Part shown: positions 1 to 5,970 of the stretch, in pieces | Layout of the letters: every line of letters begins with the position of its first letter | Position numbering within the stretch: the first letter of the stretch is position 1 | Source: an uncultured Clostridia bacterium | GTDB taxonomy: Bacteria; Bacillota; Clostridia; Christensenellales; UBA1242 | Direction: 5' to 3' | DNA: 8,516 nucleotides | Assembly (NCBI GenBank): GCA_947303145.1 | Contig: CAMYXB010000038.1 | Coordinates: 1 to 8,516 of the forward strand | The notes under the pieces: model-generated | The model's input: the letters and a program-made list of their open reading frames with translations, nothing else | Told to the model about the DNA's origin: nothing | Database searches by the model: none | Program-made: the position numbers and the translations under genes

Positions 1-1
1 C

Positions 2-2434
2 AAGAAACAGTTTGCCGAACTGGTGAAGACGGCCAAGTTCGAGGGCTACTATGATGAGGCAAAAGATGCCTATGAGCATCTGTATATAGACAATTACATT
101 ATAGACGGCAACGTGGAGAAAGTCGTTGATGTCACCGTCACTTCAGTTTTAGCCACAGCCACACTTAGCGGTGCTCAATCATTCGAATATACAGGGAGCA
201 GTGTGGCTCCACTAGCAGAAAATATTGTCGTCACAGCCATGCTTGGTGGACAGGAGAGGACACTTGTCAAGGACGTGGACTACACTCTTTCATTTGATAG
301 TGAAGCAATCAATGTCTACTGCAATTCACAAAAAGCCATATATTATGTGACAATCACTGATATTAGTGGCAATTTCCACTATAATATGGGCACATACACA
401 CTCGTCTCATATTCCATAGATCCTAGACCTCTCATATTCAATGACGCCACGGGCGCCAATGCCACACTTTCATATCCACTTGTCTCTAGGGCCATATGGT
501 CAGATGTGCTTGGTTTCAATAAAATGGTGGAGAATGCCTACGATACAGGACTAGAGAGACAGGTCGCTGTAGAGTTTTCTCTAGTCAATGGCAACAAGAT
601 ACATGCATCTACCATCGCTTACAGCAACTTCATCGTCTCTCCTCTAGTGGAAGATGTGGTTATAAATGAGAGTGACATCTCTCTCTACAACCCATACTTC
701 ACCTCATTTAGAGTGAACGATGTTGAGTGGGACAACAGCCAGATAGAGAGCCTCACCACTGCGGGACTTGACTTGTTCGATGTAGTGAAGTTCAGGCTCA
801 ATCCTTCCTATTGCATGAGAGTGTATACCAAGCTTAATGGAGAGATAATCAGTCAAACTGGCTATGCTTCCTACTCCAACACCAATGAGTCTCAATTCAT
901 AGCAGGCAAATATTCCTATAACTCTGTGTCTACTGTAGCCACATCTAATGAGATGAGGATATTCAACAATACTGGCGAATATTGGTCATACAATACTCCT
1001 CACCTCACTCTCGATGTCCCTGTGGATATAGATATATTCCAGTCTTTCACTATAAATGATGAAGAGGTGGATATGTCAAATGGCTGGAGCGGACTGAGGA
1101 ATTTATCTAGTGTCGATTATAATGATGAGATAACTATAGAAGTCAAAGAGGGCTATCAAGCGACCATTTCCTCTCGTTCTGCCTCAACTATATATCACAA
1201 TCTGCTACAAACAGATAGCGACTGGCTGGACAACACCATGATAGCAGGAGAGAACTTTGAGCCACAACTCGTCTTGAGAGTGAAACCTATCAATTATAGT
1301 TTTGAATTATACTATTATTTCGATGTCGACTATCCTTCAGCGGATACTTATTACACATTTGACGAAGACGGCTTTGTCGATGTTCAAGTAGAAGAGGGAG
1401 GCAACTTCTTCAAGTTCACCACTGATGAGGCGACTTCTTCTCTCGTGTATATGCTCGTCACAGATAACATAAACATCACTTATGCAGTCGCTAGGAAGTC
1501 CTCCAGCACTCTATATATAGGAGAGAAGAGAAGCAGTGCTATTGTAGACAGTGAATATCTATATGTAGCCATCAACAACTACTCACCTAATACAGAATAT
1601 TACCTCTTTGTCAATGCTACTCAGAGCAACGAAGATGGCAAGACATCTTCTTTCCAGATAATGCAATATAGGGAAGAATTTGTGTGGGATATAGACAACA
1701 AGACATTTGATGACCCATATGGCGAGGCCACTGTCTCTAAACTTTGCAAGGAGGCGTCCATTGAGGAGTTTATCCCACAACAACTCTATCGCTACAATCA
1801 AAGGGACTATAGCATCTATCATGATTACAACACTGTAGTCGCCATAGCCGATTATGCATTCTGCGATAGCCACTATAGCAATAACTACGCATCAAGTATG
1901 ATGTATATTATGCTGCCCAGCACCATTACATCTATAGGTGCTCATGCATTCGATGGTTGCTCCAATCTGCAAATGATAATATATGACGGAACAGTAGAGG
2001 ATTGGAACAACATCACCTTTGGCGAGGGAGTCTTTAATGGTTGCTCAAGCGCCCTTGGAGTGATGTGCAATAATGAGTTATATGCCCTATCTACAGATGG
2101 CACTATAGTTATTCCACCACAAGAAGAAGAGGAAGAAGAGATAGTCGCCACACTTCTCTCAGTTGGCGAGAACAACGAGGTGAACATTGCCAGTGGAGAG
2201 AATAACTTCAAGTTCAATATAGAAATTGACGGCAGTTATATCATCACTATTTCGGGAGAATATGTTGATGAATTGTTAGAGAGTTTCTTATTAGATAGTG
2301 CAGACTATTTGGAATTTGATGGTTTGGATAATGAATTTACATGCACATTACAACTATCCACAGGAGAGCATTTCCTTCTTATAGACGCTCTCTATGACTA
2401 CGAGGGCATTGTCATCAATATATCCCTAGCATAA
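2..2434 (+). CDS. Large beta-rich surface or tail-fibre-like protein with Ig-like and BspA-type LRR regions (5' end missing)
   Basis: The frame is open from base 2 with no stop upstream, so the true start lies outside the window. A GTG at 23 is the first possible start inside it but has no ribosome binding site, and the frame upstream of it still codes (KKQFAEL). Residues are counted from that GTG. Residues about 36-136 read like a bacterial Ig/MBG-type repeat (EYTGSSVAP, DYTLSF, then a YTL-IDPRPL end). The middle is beta-rich and unrecognised. Residues about 604-690 carry BspA-like LRR signatures (IADYAF, LPSTITSIGAHAFDGCSNL, a VEDWNNI segment, GVFNGCSS). A Pro-Pro-Gln plus six-Glu linker (about 698-706) leads to a C-terminal beta domain of about 95 residues. 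No LPXTG or C-terminal membrane segment is visible. BspA LRRs occur both in host adhesins and in phage tail or receptor-binding proteins, and the sequence does not decide. The gene is clearly real; its function is inferred. Confidence 0.85.
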   Translation, partial: KKQFAELVKTAKFEGYYDEAKDAYEHLYIDNYIIDGNVEKVVDVTVTSVLATATLSGAQSFEYTGSSVAPLAENIVVTAMLGGQERTLVKDVDYTLSFDSEAINVYCNSQKAIYYVTITDISGNFHYNMGTYTLVSYSIDPRPLIFNDATGANATLSYPLVSRAIWSDVLGFNKMVENAYDTGLERQVAVEFSLVNGNKIHASTIAYSNFIVSPLVEDVVINESDISLYNPYFTSFRVNDVEWDNSQIESLTTAGLDLFDVVKFRLNPSYCMRVYTKLNGEIISQTGYASYSNTNESQFIAGKYSYNSVSTVATSNEMRIFNNTGEYWSYNTPHLTLDVPVDIDIFQSFTINDEEVDMSNGWSGLRNLSSVDYNDEITIEVKEGYQATISSRSASTIYHNLLQTDSDWLDNTMIAGENFEPQLVLRVKPINYSFELYYYFDVDYPSADTYYTFDEDGFVDVQVEEGGNFFKFTTDEATSSLVYMLVTDNINITYAVARKSSSTLYIGEKRSSAIVDSEYLYVAINNYSPNTEYYLFVNATQSNEDGKTSSFQIMQYREEFVWDIDNKTFDDPYGEATVSKLCKEASIEEFIPQQLYRYNQRDYSIYHDYNTVVAIADYAFCDSHYSNNYASSMMYIMLPSTITSIGAHAFDGCSNLQMIIYDGTVEDWNNITFGEGVFNGCSSALGVMCNNELYALSTDGTIVIPPQEEEEEEIVATLLSVGENNEVNIASGENNFKFNIEIDGSYIITISGEYVDELLESFLLDSADYLEFDGLDNEFTCTLQLSTGEHFLLIDALYDYEGIVINISLA

Positions 2435-2457
2435 TTATCATATATTATACATCACAA

Positions 2458-2486
2458 AATACTCAGCATAATTGCTGAGTATTTTT
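2458..2486 (+). terminator. Intrinsic (rho-independent) terminator
   Basis: A perfect 11-bp stem, AATACTCAGCA (2458-2468) with TGCTGAGTATT (2473-2483), closes a TAAT loop and runs into a T tract (2482-2486). It starts 24 bp after the TAA of the large surface-like gene and separates it from the control region. The left arm is preceded by A residues, so the structure could also work on the minus strand, although no minus-strand gene points into it here. Confidence 0.93.
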
Positions 2487-2587
2487 CTATCCCTACATTT
2501 CTTTTCAGTCAATAATATGAGATGACCATTTAGTTTTATATAGCCAAAATAGTCTTCTTTAGAGAAGTTGCTGGCACACTACTTGCT

Positions 2588-2676
2588 TTTTACCTGTCAA
2601 AATTTGTCGAACAAACTACCCTACACAAAACGGCATATTTCGCACTCTTTTGTCATGTTTTACCTGTCTTATTGTC
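2588..2676. repeat. Two direct copies of TTTTACCTGTC, each followed by TTGTC
   Basis: TTTTACCTGTC occurs at 2588-2598 and again at 2658-2668, exactly 70 bp apart. Each is followed by TTGTC after 5 bp (2604-2608) or 3 bp (2672-2676). The shared composite pattern in a non-coding region suggests paired protein-binding sites. The second half resembles the arm of the TTGTCA palindrome downstream. What binds is unknown. Confidence 0.5.
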
Positions 2677-2800
2677 AGCCCTTTTTATGAGAAATATTTG
2701 TGTGAATATACAATTTTATCTCCCCTTTTTATTGGAAAATACTGGATAAAATGTGACAGTTTTAGTTAGAAGGGACTTTTGCCTCTTATGTCATTTTTTA

Positions 2801-2817
2801 TTGACAAGTTTTGTCAA
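2801..2817. promoter_or_regulatory. Palindromic operator candidate (TTGACAA-GTT-TTGTCAA)
   Basis: A perfect 7-bp inverted repeat with a 3-bp centre ends 7 bp upstream of the TG of the extended -10 element, so a bound protein would sit on the -35 region. The inner 6+3+6 core, TGACAA-N3-TTGTCA, is found again at 4220-4234 at the terminase start. The left arm also spells a consensus TTGACA, but 21 bp from the -10, which is too far for a normal -35. Confidence 0.6.
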
Positions 2818-2824
2818 GTTTTTC

Positions 2825-2833
2825 TGTTATAAT
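2825..2833 (+). promoter_or_regulatory. Extended -10 promoter (TGTTATAAT)
   Basis: TGnTATAAT (TG at 2825-2826, TATAAT at 2828-2833) is a full match to an extended -10 of the housekeeping sigma factor, which can work without a good -35. Transcription would start near 2840, inside the SOS box, and read into the sigma-like regulator gene. There is no -35 at normal spacing, which fits a promoter relying on the TG element or on an activator bound at the palindrome. Confidence 0.65.
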
Positions 2834-2839
2834 ATGCGT

Positions 2840-2853
2840 AGAACAAATGTTCG
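2840..2853. promoter_or_regulatory. Gram-positive SOS (LexA/DinR) box, 13 of 14 match
   Basis: The site AGAACAAATGTTCG matches the Bacillus-type LexA consensus CGAACRNRYGTTCG at every position except the first base. It begins 7 bp after the -10 hexamer and covers the predicted transcription start, where LexA would block initiation. It implies DNA-damage control of the small regulator gene downstream. The assignment assumes the host has a Gram-positive type LexA. Confidence 0.65.
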
Positions 2854-2894
2854 ACACGCTTCGATTTTTGGCCAAAAAATAGAAAGCAAAATAA

Positions 2895-2900
2895 AAGGAG
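2895..2900 (+). promoter_or_regulatory. Orphan Shine-Dalgarno (AAGGAG) upstream of the regulator
   Basis: A strong AAGGAG sits in the leader of the regulator gene, but it touches an ATG at 2901 that opens only 8 codons, and it lies 23 bp before the ATG at 2924. With usual spacing it points to an ATT at 2909 in the 2924 frame (ATT TGC AAT AGA TAT ATG). It therefore marks translation starting in that frame rather than in the frame holding the HTH, which supports a frameshifted regulator. Confidence 0.4.
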
Positions 2901-2923
2901 ATGCAAGGATTTGCAATAGATAT

Positions 2924-3031
2924 ATGATAAATATTAAGAATTGGTGTCAGGGAGTATTGTCATTATATTCCCATCTCCCATATATAACCAGAGCGCAGAT
3001 TATGTCATCAGCCTCTCGCAGTATAAGATAG
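2924..3031 (+). pseudogene. Probable displaced N-terminus of the sigma-like regulator (other frame)
   Basis: From ATG 2924 this frame reads about 24 residues, MINIKNWCQGVLSLY then SHLPYITRA, that look like the helical start of small phage sigma-like activators (W..xVL.LYs.LPYI). The frame then closes at TAG 3029-3031. Joining it near 2990-3005 to the frame one base back (ADYVISLSQYKIDIINL) gives a smooth protein leading into the HTH. No classical X-XXY-YYZ slippery site was seen at the junction. The break could be a real 1-bp deletion, an assembly error or recoding. Confidence 0.4.
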
Positions 3032-3390
3032 ATATAATCAACCTAAGACATCTCACAGAGGTCTCACTTCTTGCTCTAGATGAAGAAGATTGCGCCCTGC
3101 TCACCACTAGATATATAGACAATGTGAGCATAGAGGACGCCATACTTGTCAGTGGCAAGGCTAGGCGCACATACTTTAGAGCCATCGCTCGTGCTATGAA
3201 AAACTTCGAGATTATCTTCTATTCTCGCCTTTGTCAAAGTGGCATCTTCGACAACCCACCTAGGAATTCGTTTTGGGAAGATATGTTCGACAAGGTGCAT
3301 TCCTTTAGTGAGATATACGATGTCCACCTCTATCCCAAGAATGTTTGCTCCATGATTTTAAGGAAATTAAGGCGCATAGCCATTCTATAG
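2941..3390 (+). CDS. Sigma-70 region-4-like HTH protein, candidate late-gene activator (ArpU/RinA type)
   Basis: Residues about 44-92 read like a sigma region 4 or phage late-activator HTH: SLLALDEEDCALLTTRYID, then NVSIEDAILVSGKARRTYFRAIARAMKNFE, with the usual LD..D..LL..RYID helix and an SxRTYFR-like recognition helix. Small proteins of this class often lie just upstream of terminase genes in phages of Bacillota and switch on the packaging operon; that role is inferred here. The C-terminal 55 residues are unrecognised and basic at the end. The frame opens after a TAA at 2935-2937, and its only early starts are TTG 2941 and GTG 2944, both without a ribosome binding site. The first 15 residues look poor, while the other frame from ATG 2924 reads more like the expected N-terminus, so a -1 shift is likely. 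The gene ends in TAG, 2 bp from the convergent membrane-protein gene. Confidence 0.65.
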   Translation: MVSGSIVIIFPSPIYNQSADYVISLSQYKIDIINLRHLTEVSLLALDEEDCALLTTRYIDNVSIEDAILVSGKARRTYFRAIARAMKNFEIIFYSRLCQSGIFDNPPRNSFWEDMFDKVHSFSEIYDVHLYPKNVCSMILRKLRRIAIL

Positions 3391-3392
3391 AG

Positions 3393-4184
3393 TTATTGTA
3401 TCTGTATTTCTTTAATGATGTCACGCTTTGCCTTGGACTTTGATATTTTGCCCTGCTTTTTCTTCACTTTTATCGGCCTAAATATCATTATCATTATTAC
3501 AACTGCAGGCAATGAGACAAGAGATAATAGCAATATTTTCATAGGTGTAGACATGGAGATGAGGGAGTAGAGATAGTCATTGTCACCACTGGAGAATACA
3601 TTATCTCTTGCAGTGGTCACCTCACTATTGGGGATTATGCCTTCCAGCCTATCGCACAGGCCAGCATATAGATAACCGAATGTGTCGTTATACTTTGTGT
3701 AATACCACACATTCCCCCTACCATTTATCATCTCAGTCCCGAAGCAAGTCCCATAGTAGTCCATGTCCTTTGAGATGTCCACATCGCATAAGGCACTTGA
3801 TAGGTGAGAGGGAGAGGACATGAGCCTTTTTCCATCACTGGAGAAAACTCTAAATGTGACGTCCTTTAGATAGGGGCTAGATGGTGTTTCTCTTACCGCC
3901 ACCACGCTATCTTTTAGCACAAAGCCCACCACGTCCCTATACTGAGCCTTGTAAAAGTCGCTAGAAAAGTTGCTTATGAGCAAGACGAAATAACTCTTCG
4001 GCAAGTCAAACAATACATTGTCACTCTCCGCCACACTGGGCGTCTTATATAGCGAGACATTGTCACTATCCACTCTTGCGTATATGTAAGAGGTGAGAGC
4101 AGTCTTGGCTTGTGCTATGGATATGTGAGAGGCTAGCGGCATTATGGCTAGCAAAATCATTATGATACAATACTTTATTCTCAT
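3393..4184 (-). CDS. Secreted, membrane-anchored protein with SH3-like domains (moron candidate)
   Basis: I place the start at ATG 4184 (263 residues), because a signal peptide follows at once: Arg-Ile-Lys, a hydrophobic core and an A-Q-A cleavage site near residue 26. The adjacent ATG at 4187 is equally possible; the longer form from 4235 would add 17 residues before the signal. Residues about 35-97 fit a bacterial SH3 (SH3_3) fold (NVSLYKTPS, FYKAQYRDVVGFV). Residues about 104-180 look like a second SH3-like module (SSPSHL, YYGTCFGTE, WYYTKYNDTFGYLYAGLCD). A transmembrane helix (about 214-236) and a Lys-rich cytoplasmic tail end the protein, so the SH3 part faces outside. SH3_3 domains often bind cell wall. 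The gene runs against the phage genes and ends 2 bp from the regulator stop. It may alter the host surface, for example in superinfection exclusion, but that is a guess. No clear ribosome binding site was seen. Confidence 0.78.
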   Translation of the reverse strand: MRIKYCIIMILLAIMPLASHISIAQAKTALTSYIYARVDSDNVSLYKTPSVAESDNVLFDLPKSYFVLLISNFSSDFYKAQYRDVVGFVLKDSVVAVRETPSSPYLKDVTFRVFSSDGKRLMSSPSHLSSALCDVDISKDMDYYGTCFGTEMINGRGNVWYYTKYNDTFGYLYAGLCDRLEGIIPNSEVTTARDNVFSSGDNDYLYSLISMSTPMKILLLSLVSLPAVVIMIMIFRPIKVKKKQGKISKSKAKRDIIKEIQIQ

Positions 4185-4188
4185 CATG

Positions 4189-4215
4189 ATTACATTAGCA
4201 CATTTTATTACATTA
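4189..4215. repeat. Direct repeat ATTACATTA x2 in the divergent intergenic region
   Basis: ATTACATTA occurs at 4189-4197 and 4207-4215, 18 bp apart, between the membrane-protein start and the terminase start and just left of the palindrome. It could be an activator site for either gene. The motif is AT-rich and also occurs by chance inside the first gene (about 88-96), so support is weak. Confidence 0.3.
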
Positions 4216-4219
4216 TTTC

Positions 4220-4234
4220 TGACAACTATTGTCA
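4220..4234. promoter_or_regulatory. Second palindromic operator candidate (TGACAA-CTA-TTGTCA)
   Basis: This has the same 6+3+6 inverted repeat core as 2802-2816, with a different 3-bp centre. It lies between the divergent membrane-protein and terminase starts and overlaps the TTG 4229 start candidate. A protein bound here could control both directions. In RNA the arms could form a short hairpin hiding that start. Confidence 0.55.
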
Positions 4235-5671
4235 TTTATTGAGGAAATGAGAGAGATTATAGAGAAATTACTTAAAATACACAGTGAGCAAACTAGACGA
4301 AAGAAAGAGAATAAAATCTCTACATATAACAGGGGGCCTGTCCATCACAAGCAGATAGAGTTTCATTCATGCCCCAAGCGGAATAGGTGGGTGTTCGGTG
4401 GCAATAGAACAGGTAAGACAGAGTGCGGTGCAGTGGAGTGTATATACATGGCGAGAGGTTGCCACCCATATAGAGAGAATAGACAAGATGTAGAGGGCTG
4501 GGTGGTCAGCCTCACTCGTCAAGTGCAGAGAGATGTGGCGCAGAGAAAGATACTGCAATATTTACCTAAAGACTGGATAGAGGATATAGTGATGACGAGT
4601 GGAAGAAAGGACTATCCAGAGAGCGGCATCATAGACTATATCTTAATTAAAAATGTTTTCGGTGGAGTATCCAAGATAGGATTCAAGAGTTGCGACCAAG
4701 GTAGAGAGAAGTTTCAAGGCACTTCGCTAGATTTTGTGTGGTTTGACGAGGAGCCCCCATTTGATATTTACCTCGAGTGTAAGATGCGCATACTCGACAA
4801 GCGTGGTGACATCTTCGGCACAATGACACCACTCAAAGGACTTACTTGGGTATATAACGAAATATACCTCAACGAGAGTGGCGATGGCGAGGTGTGGTAT
4901 GAGCAGATGCAGTGGGAGGATAACCCTTTTTTAAGTGTTGATGAAATATCTAGTTTCGAGAAAAGTCTCTCAAGTGACGATCTTGAGGCGAGAAAATATG
5001 GCAGATTTATGGGAACAGAGGGGCTAGTGTATAAGGAATTTGACGAGAGAATCAATGTCATCGAGCCCTTCAATGTGCCAAAAGATTGGTATGACAATAT
5101 GTCCATTGACCCTGGCCTAAACAACCCTCTCTCATGCCACTGGTATGCAGTAGACTATGACGGCAATGTCTACGTCATAGCAGAGCATTTTGACAAGGGC
5201 AGAGATATAGATTACCATGCAAGCGAAATAAAGAGAATATGCCAGTCACTTGACTGGAAAAAGGATAGAAATGGATACTATGAGTCGCTCATAGACTCGG
5301 CCGCAAGCCAGCGCACACTCAACGGAGTGAGGAGCGTGGCAGAACTATTTTATGACAGAGGTATCAATGTAAACACCAAGGTGAACAAAGACCTATTCTC
5401 TGGCATCAGCACAGTGAAAAGTTATATAAAAAATGCCGAAGGTGTGTCAAGACTATTCATATTCGCCAGTTGCACCAATCTAATAAGGGAAATTAAGTCA
5501 TATTTTTGGGGCAAGGGCGACAGCCCAGTGAAACGTGACGACCACTGCCTTGACGAACTGAGATATTACCTCATGACCAAGCCCCTCGCACACGCCAGAC
5601 AAAAGAGCGAGATAGAGAAGCACAAGGATTCCCTCATTCGCAAAGCAAAACATAGAAGGAGCAGTCTATAG
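4229..5671 (+). CDS. terL: Phage terminase large subunit (packaging ATPase and nuclease)
   Basis: This is the motor that pumps phage DNA into the prohead through the portal and cuts the concatemer. Residues are counted from TTG 4229. The ATPase domain shows Walker A GGNRTGKT (57-64), Walker B FVWFDEE (169-175, with D173 and catalytic E174) and a GTMTPLKG coupling motif (197-204). The C-terminal RNase H-like nuclease has its acidic residues in SIDPG (D294), LIDSA (D356) and KRDDHCLDELRY (D437/D438, D442). The 480-residue length is normal. The start is unclear: TTG 4229 has no ribosome binding site, ATG 4247 has GAGG only two bases upstream, and an ATT at 4256 would have better spacing. No promoter was identified just upstream. 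The gene ends in TAG directly abutting the ATG of the next gene. The identity is secure; the start is not. Confidence 0.95.
   Translation: MSFIEEMREIIEKLLKIHSEQTRRKKENKISTYNRGPVHHKQIEFHSCPKRNRWVFGGNRTGKTECGAVECIYMARGCHPYRENRQDVEGWVVSLTRQVQRDVAQRKILQYLPKDWIEDIVMTSGRKDYPESGIIDYILIKNVFGGVSKIGFKSCDQGREKFQGTSLDFVWFDEEPPFDIYLECKMRILDKRGDIFGTMTPLKGLTWVYNEIYLNESGDGEVWYEQMQWEDNPFLSVDEISSFEKSLSSDDLEARKYGRFMGTEGLVYKEFDERINVIEPFNVPKDWYDNMSIDPGLNNPLSCHWYAVDYDGNVYVIAEHFDKGRDIDYHASEIKRICQSLDWKKDRNGYYESLIDSAASQRTLNGVRSVAELFYDRGINVNTKVNKDLFSGISTVKSYIKNAEGVSRLFIFASCTNLIREIKSYFWGKGDSPVKRDDHCLDELRYYLMTKPLAHARQKSEIEKHKDSLIRKAKHRRSSL
5656..5661 (+). promoter_or_regulatory. Ribosome binding site for the small-terminase-like gene
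   Basis: AAGGAG lies inside the last terminase codons, 10 bp before the ATG at 5672. It argues that the 90-codon downstream frame is translated from its own start, probably by coupling to terminase translation, and is not merely a read-through tail. Confidence 0.7.
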
Positions 5672-5944
5672 ATGGAAGATATGGATAGAATACGCACCGC
5701 CCTGTGCCGTCTCGCCATAGGAGCGCAGACTAAAGAGGTGAGCGAGGAATACACCGCCACTGATGACGGACTCACTCTTAAGAGCCGCAAATGCGTAGAG
5801 AAAACGCTTGCCCCCGACCTGTCTGCTATAAAACTGCTTTTCAGTATGAACTCGCTAGACAGCATAGAGAGCATGACAGATGAGGAACTGAATATCGAAA
5901 AAGAAAAACTCCTCAAACTCCTACAAGAAGAACAAAAAACATAA
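5672..5944 (+). CDS. Small protein resembling the C-terminal part of a terminase small subunit
   Basis: This 90-residue protein begins with DRIRTALCRLAIGAQTKEV, then an EEYTATDDGL-K-S-K-EK stretch and PDLSAIKLLF, a pattern I associate with the C-terminal half of phage terminase small subunits (xALyklAiG....EE..., then Pd..A..fwL). The N-terminal HTH that such proteins use to bind pac or cos DNA is absent, and the position after the large subunit is the reverse of the usual order. Residues about 66-90 form an acidic and Lys-rich helix that could be a coiled coil. It starts on the base after the terminase TAG and in the same frame, with its own AAGGAG. It may bind the large subunit and help packaging. 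A simple head accessory protein is the alternative. Confidence 0.6.
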   Translation: MEDMDRIRTALCRLAIGAQTKEVSEEYTATDDGLTLKSRKCVEKTLAPDLSAIKLLFSMNSLDSIESMTDEELNIEKEKLLKLLQEEQKT

Positions 5945-5970
5945 AAAAAATCAAAAAAAAGGATAAAAAT

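Larger units (their letters stand above)
2435..2940. other. Non-coding control region (about 500 bp)
   Basis: I see no convincing gene here. Reading frames in it are short, lack ribosome binding sites and show no family signature. It holds the terminator just after the large gene, two TTTTACCTGTC repeats, several TTGTC(A) half-sites (2604, 2650, 2672, 2811), an extended -10 promoter, a palindrome and an SOS box. No tRNA or known riboswitch fold was recognised. It is the most likely switch point between the left gene and the phage regulator and packaging genes. A phage attachment site could lie here, but none can be named from one window. Confidence 0.7.

Noticed and set aside
2120..2140. GAA/GAG run as a phase-variable repeat
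   Set aside because: The triplets are mixed and keep the frame, so it simply encodes a Glu linker and cannot switch the gene off.
2603..2615. TTTGT-CGA-ACAAA as another SOS box or operator
   Set aside because: It has only 5-bp arms and only one half of a LexA site (CGAAC), with no GTTCG partner at the right distance.
2801..2833. TTGACA (2801-2806) as the -35 of the TATAAT promoter
   Set aside because: The gap to TATAAT is 21 bp, well beyond the usual 16-18. The TG-extended -10 explains the promoter better.
2435..2940. tRNA, CRISPR array or phage attachment site in the control region
   Set aside because: No cloverleaf, no regularly spaced repeats, and no integrase or second att copy in the window to support a site.
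2753..3031. A full 92-codon gene starting at GTG 2753
   Set aside because: It has no ribosome binding site, its first part covers the promoter and SOS box, and its composition is unconvincing. Only the stretch from 2924 looks meaningful.
3608..3823. A 71-codon plus-strand frame inside the membrane-protein gene
   Set aside because: It is antisense to a well-supported gene, has no ribosome binding site, and is rich in His, Arg and Ser as shadow frames are.
5669..5671. Genome-wide reassignment of TAG to an amino acid, as in some gut phages
   Set aside because: The portal, scaffold and large surface-like genes have no in-frame TAG, and the downstream frame has its own ribosome binding site. Only local read-through remains possible.
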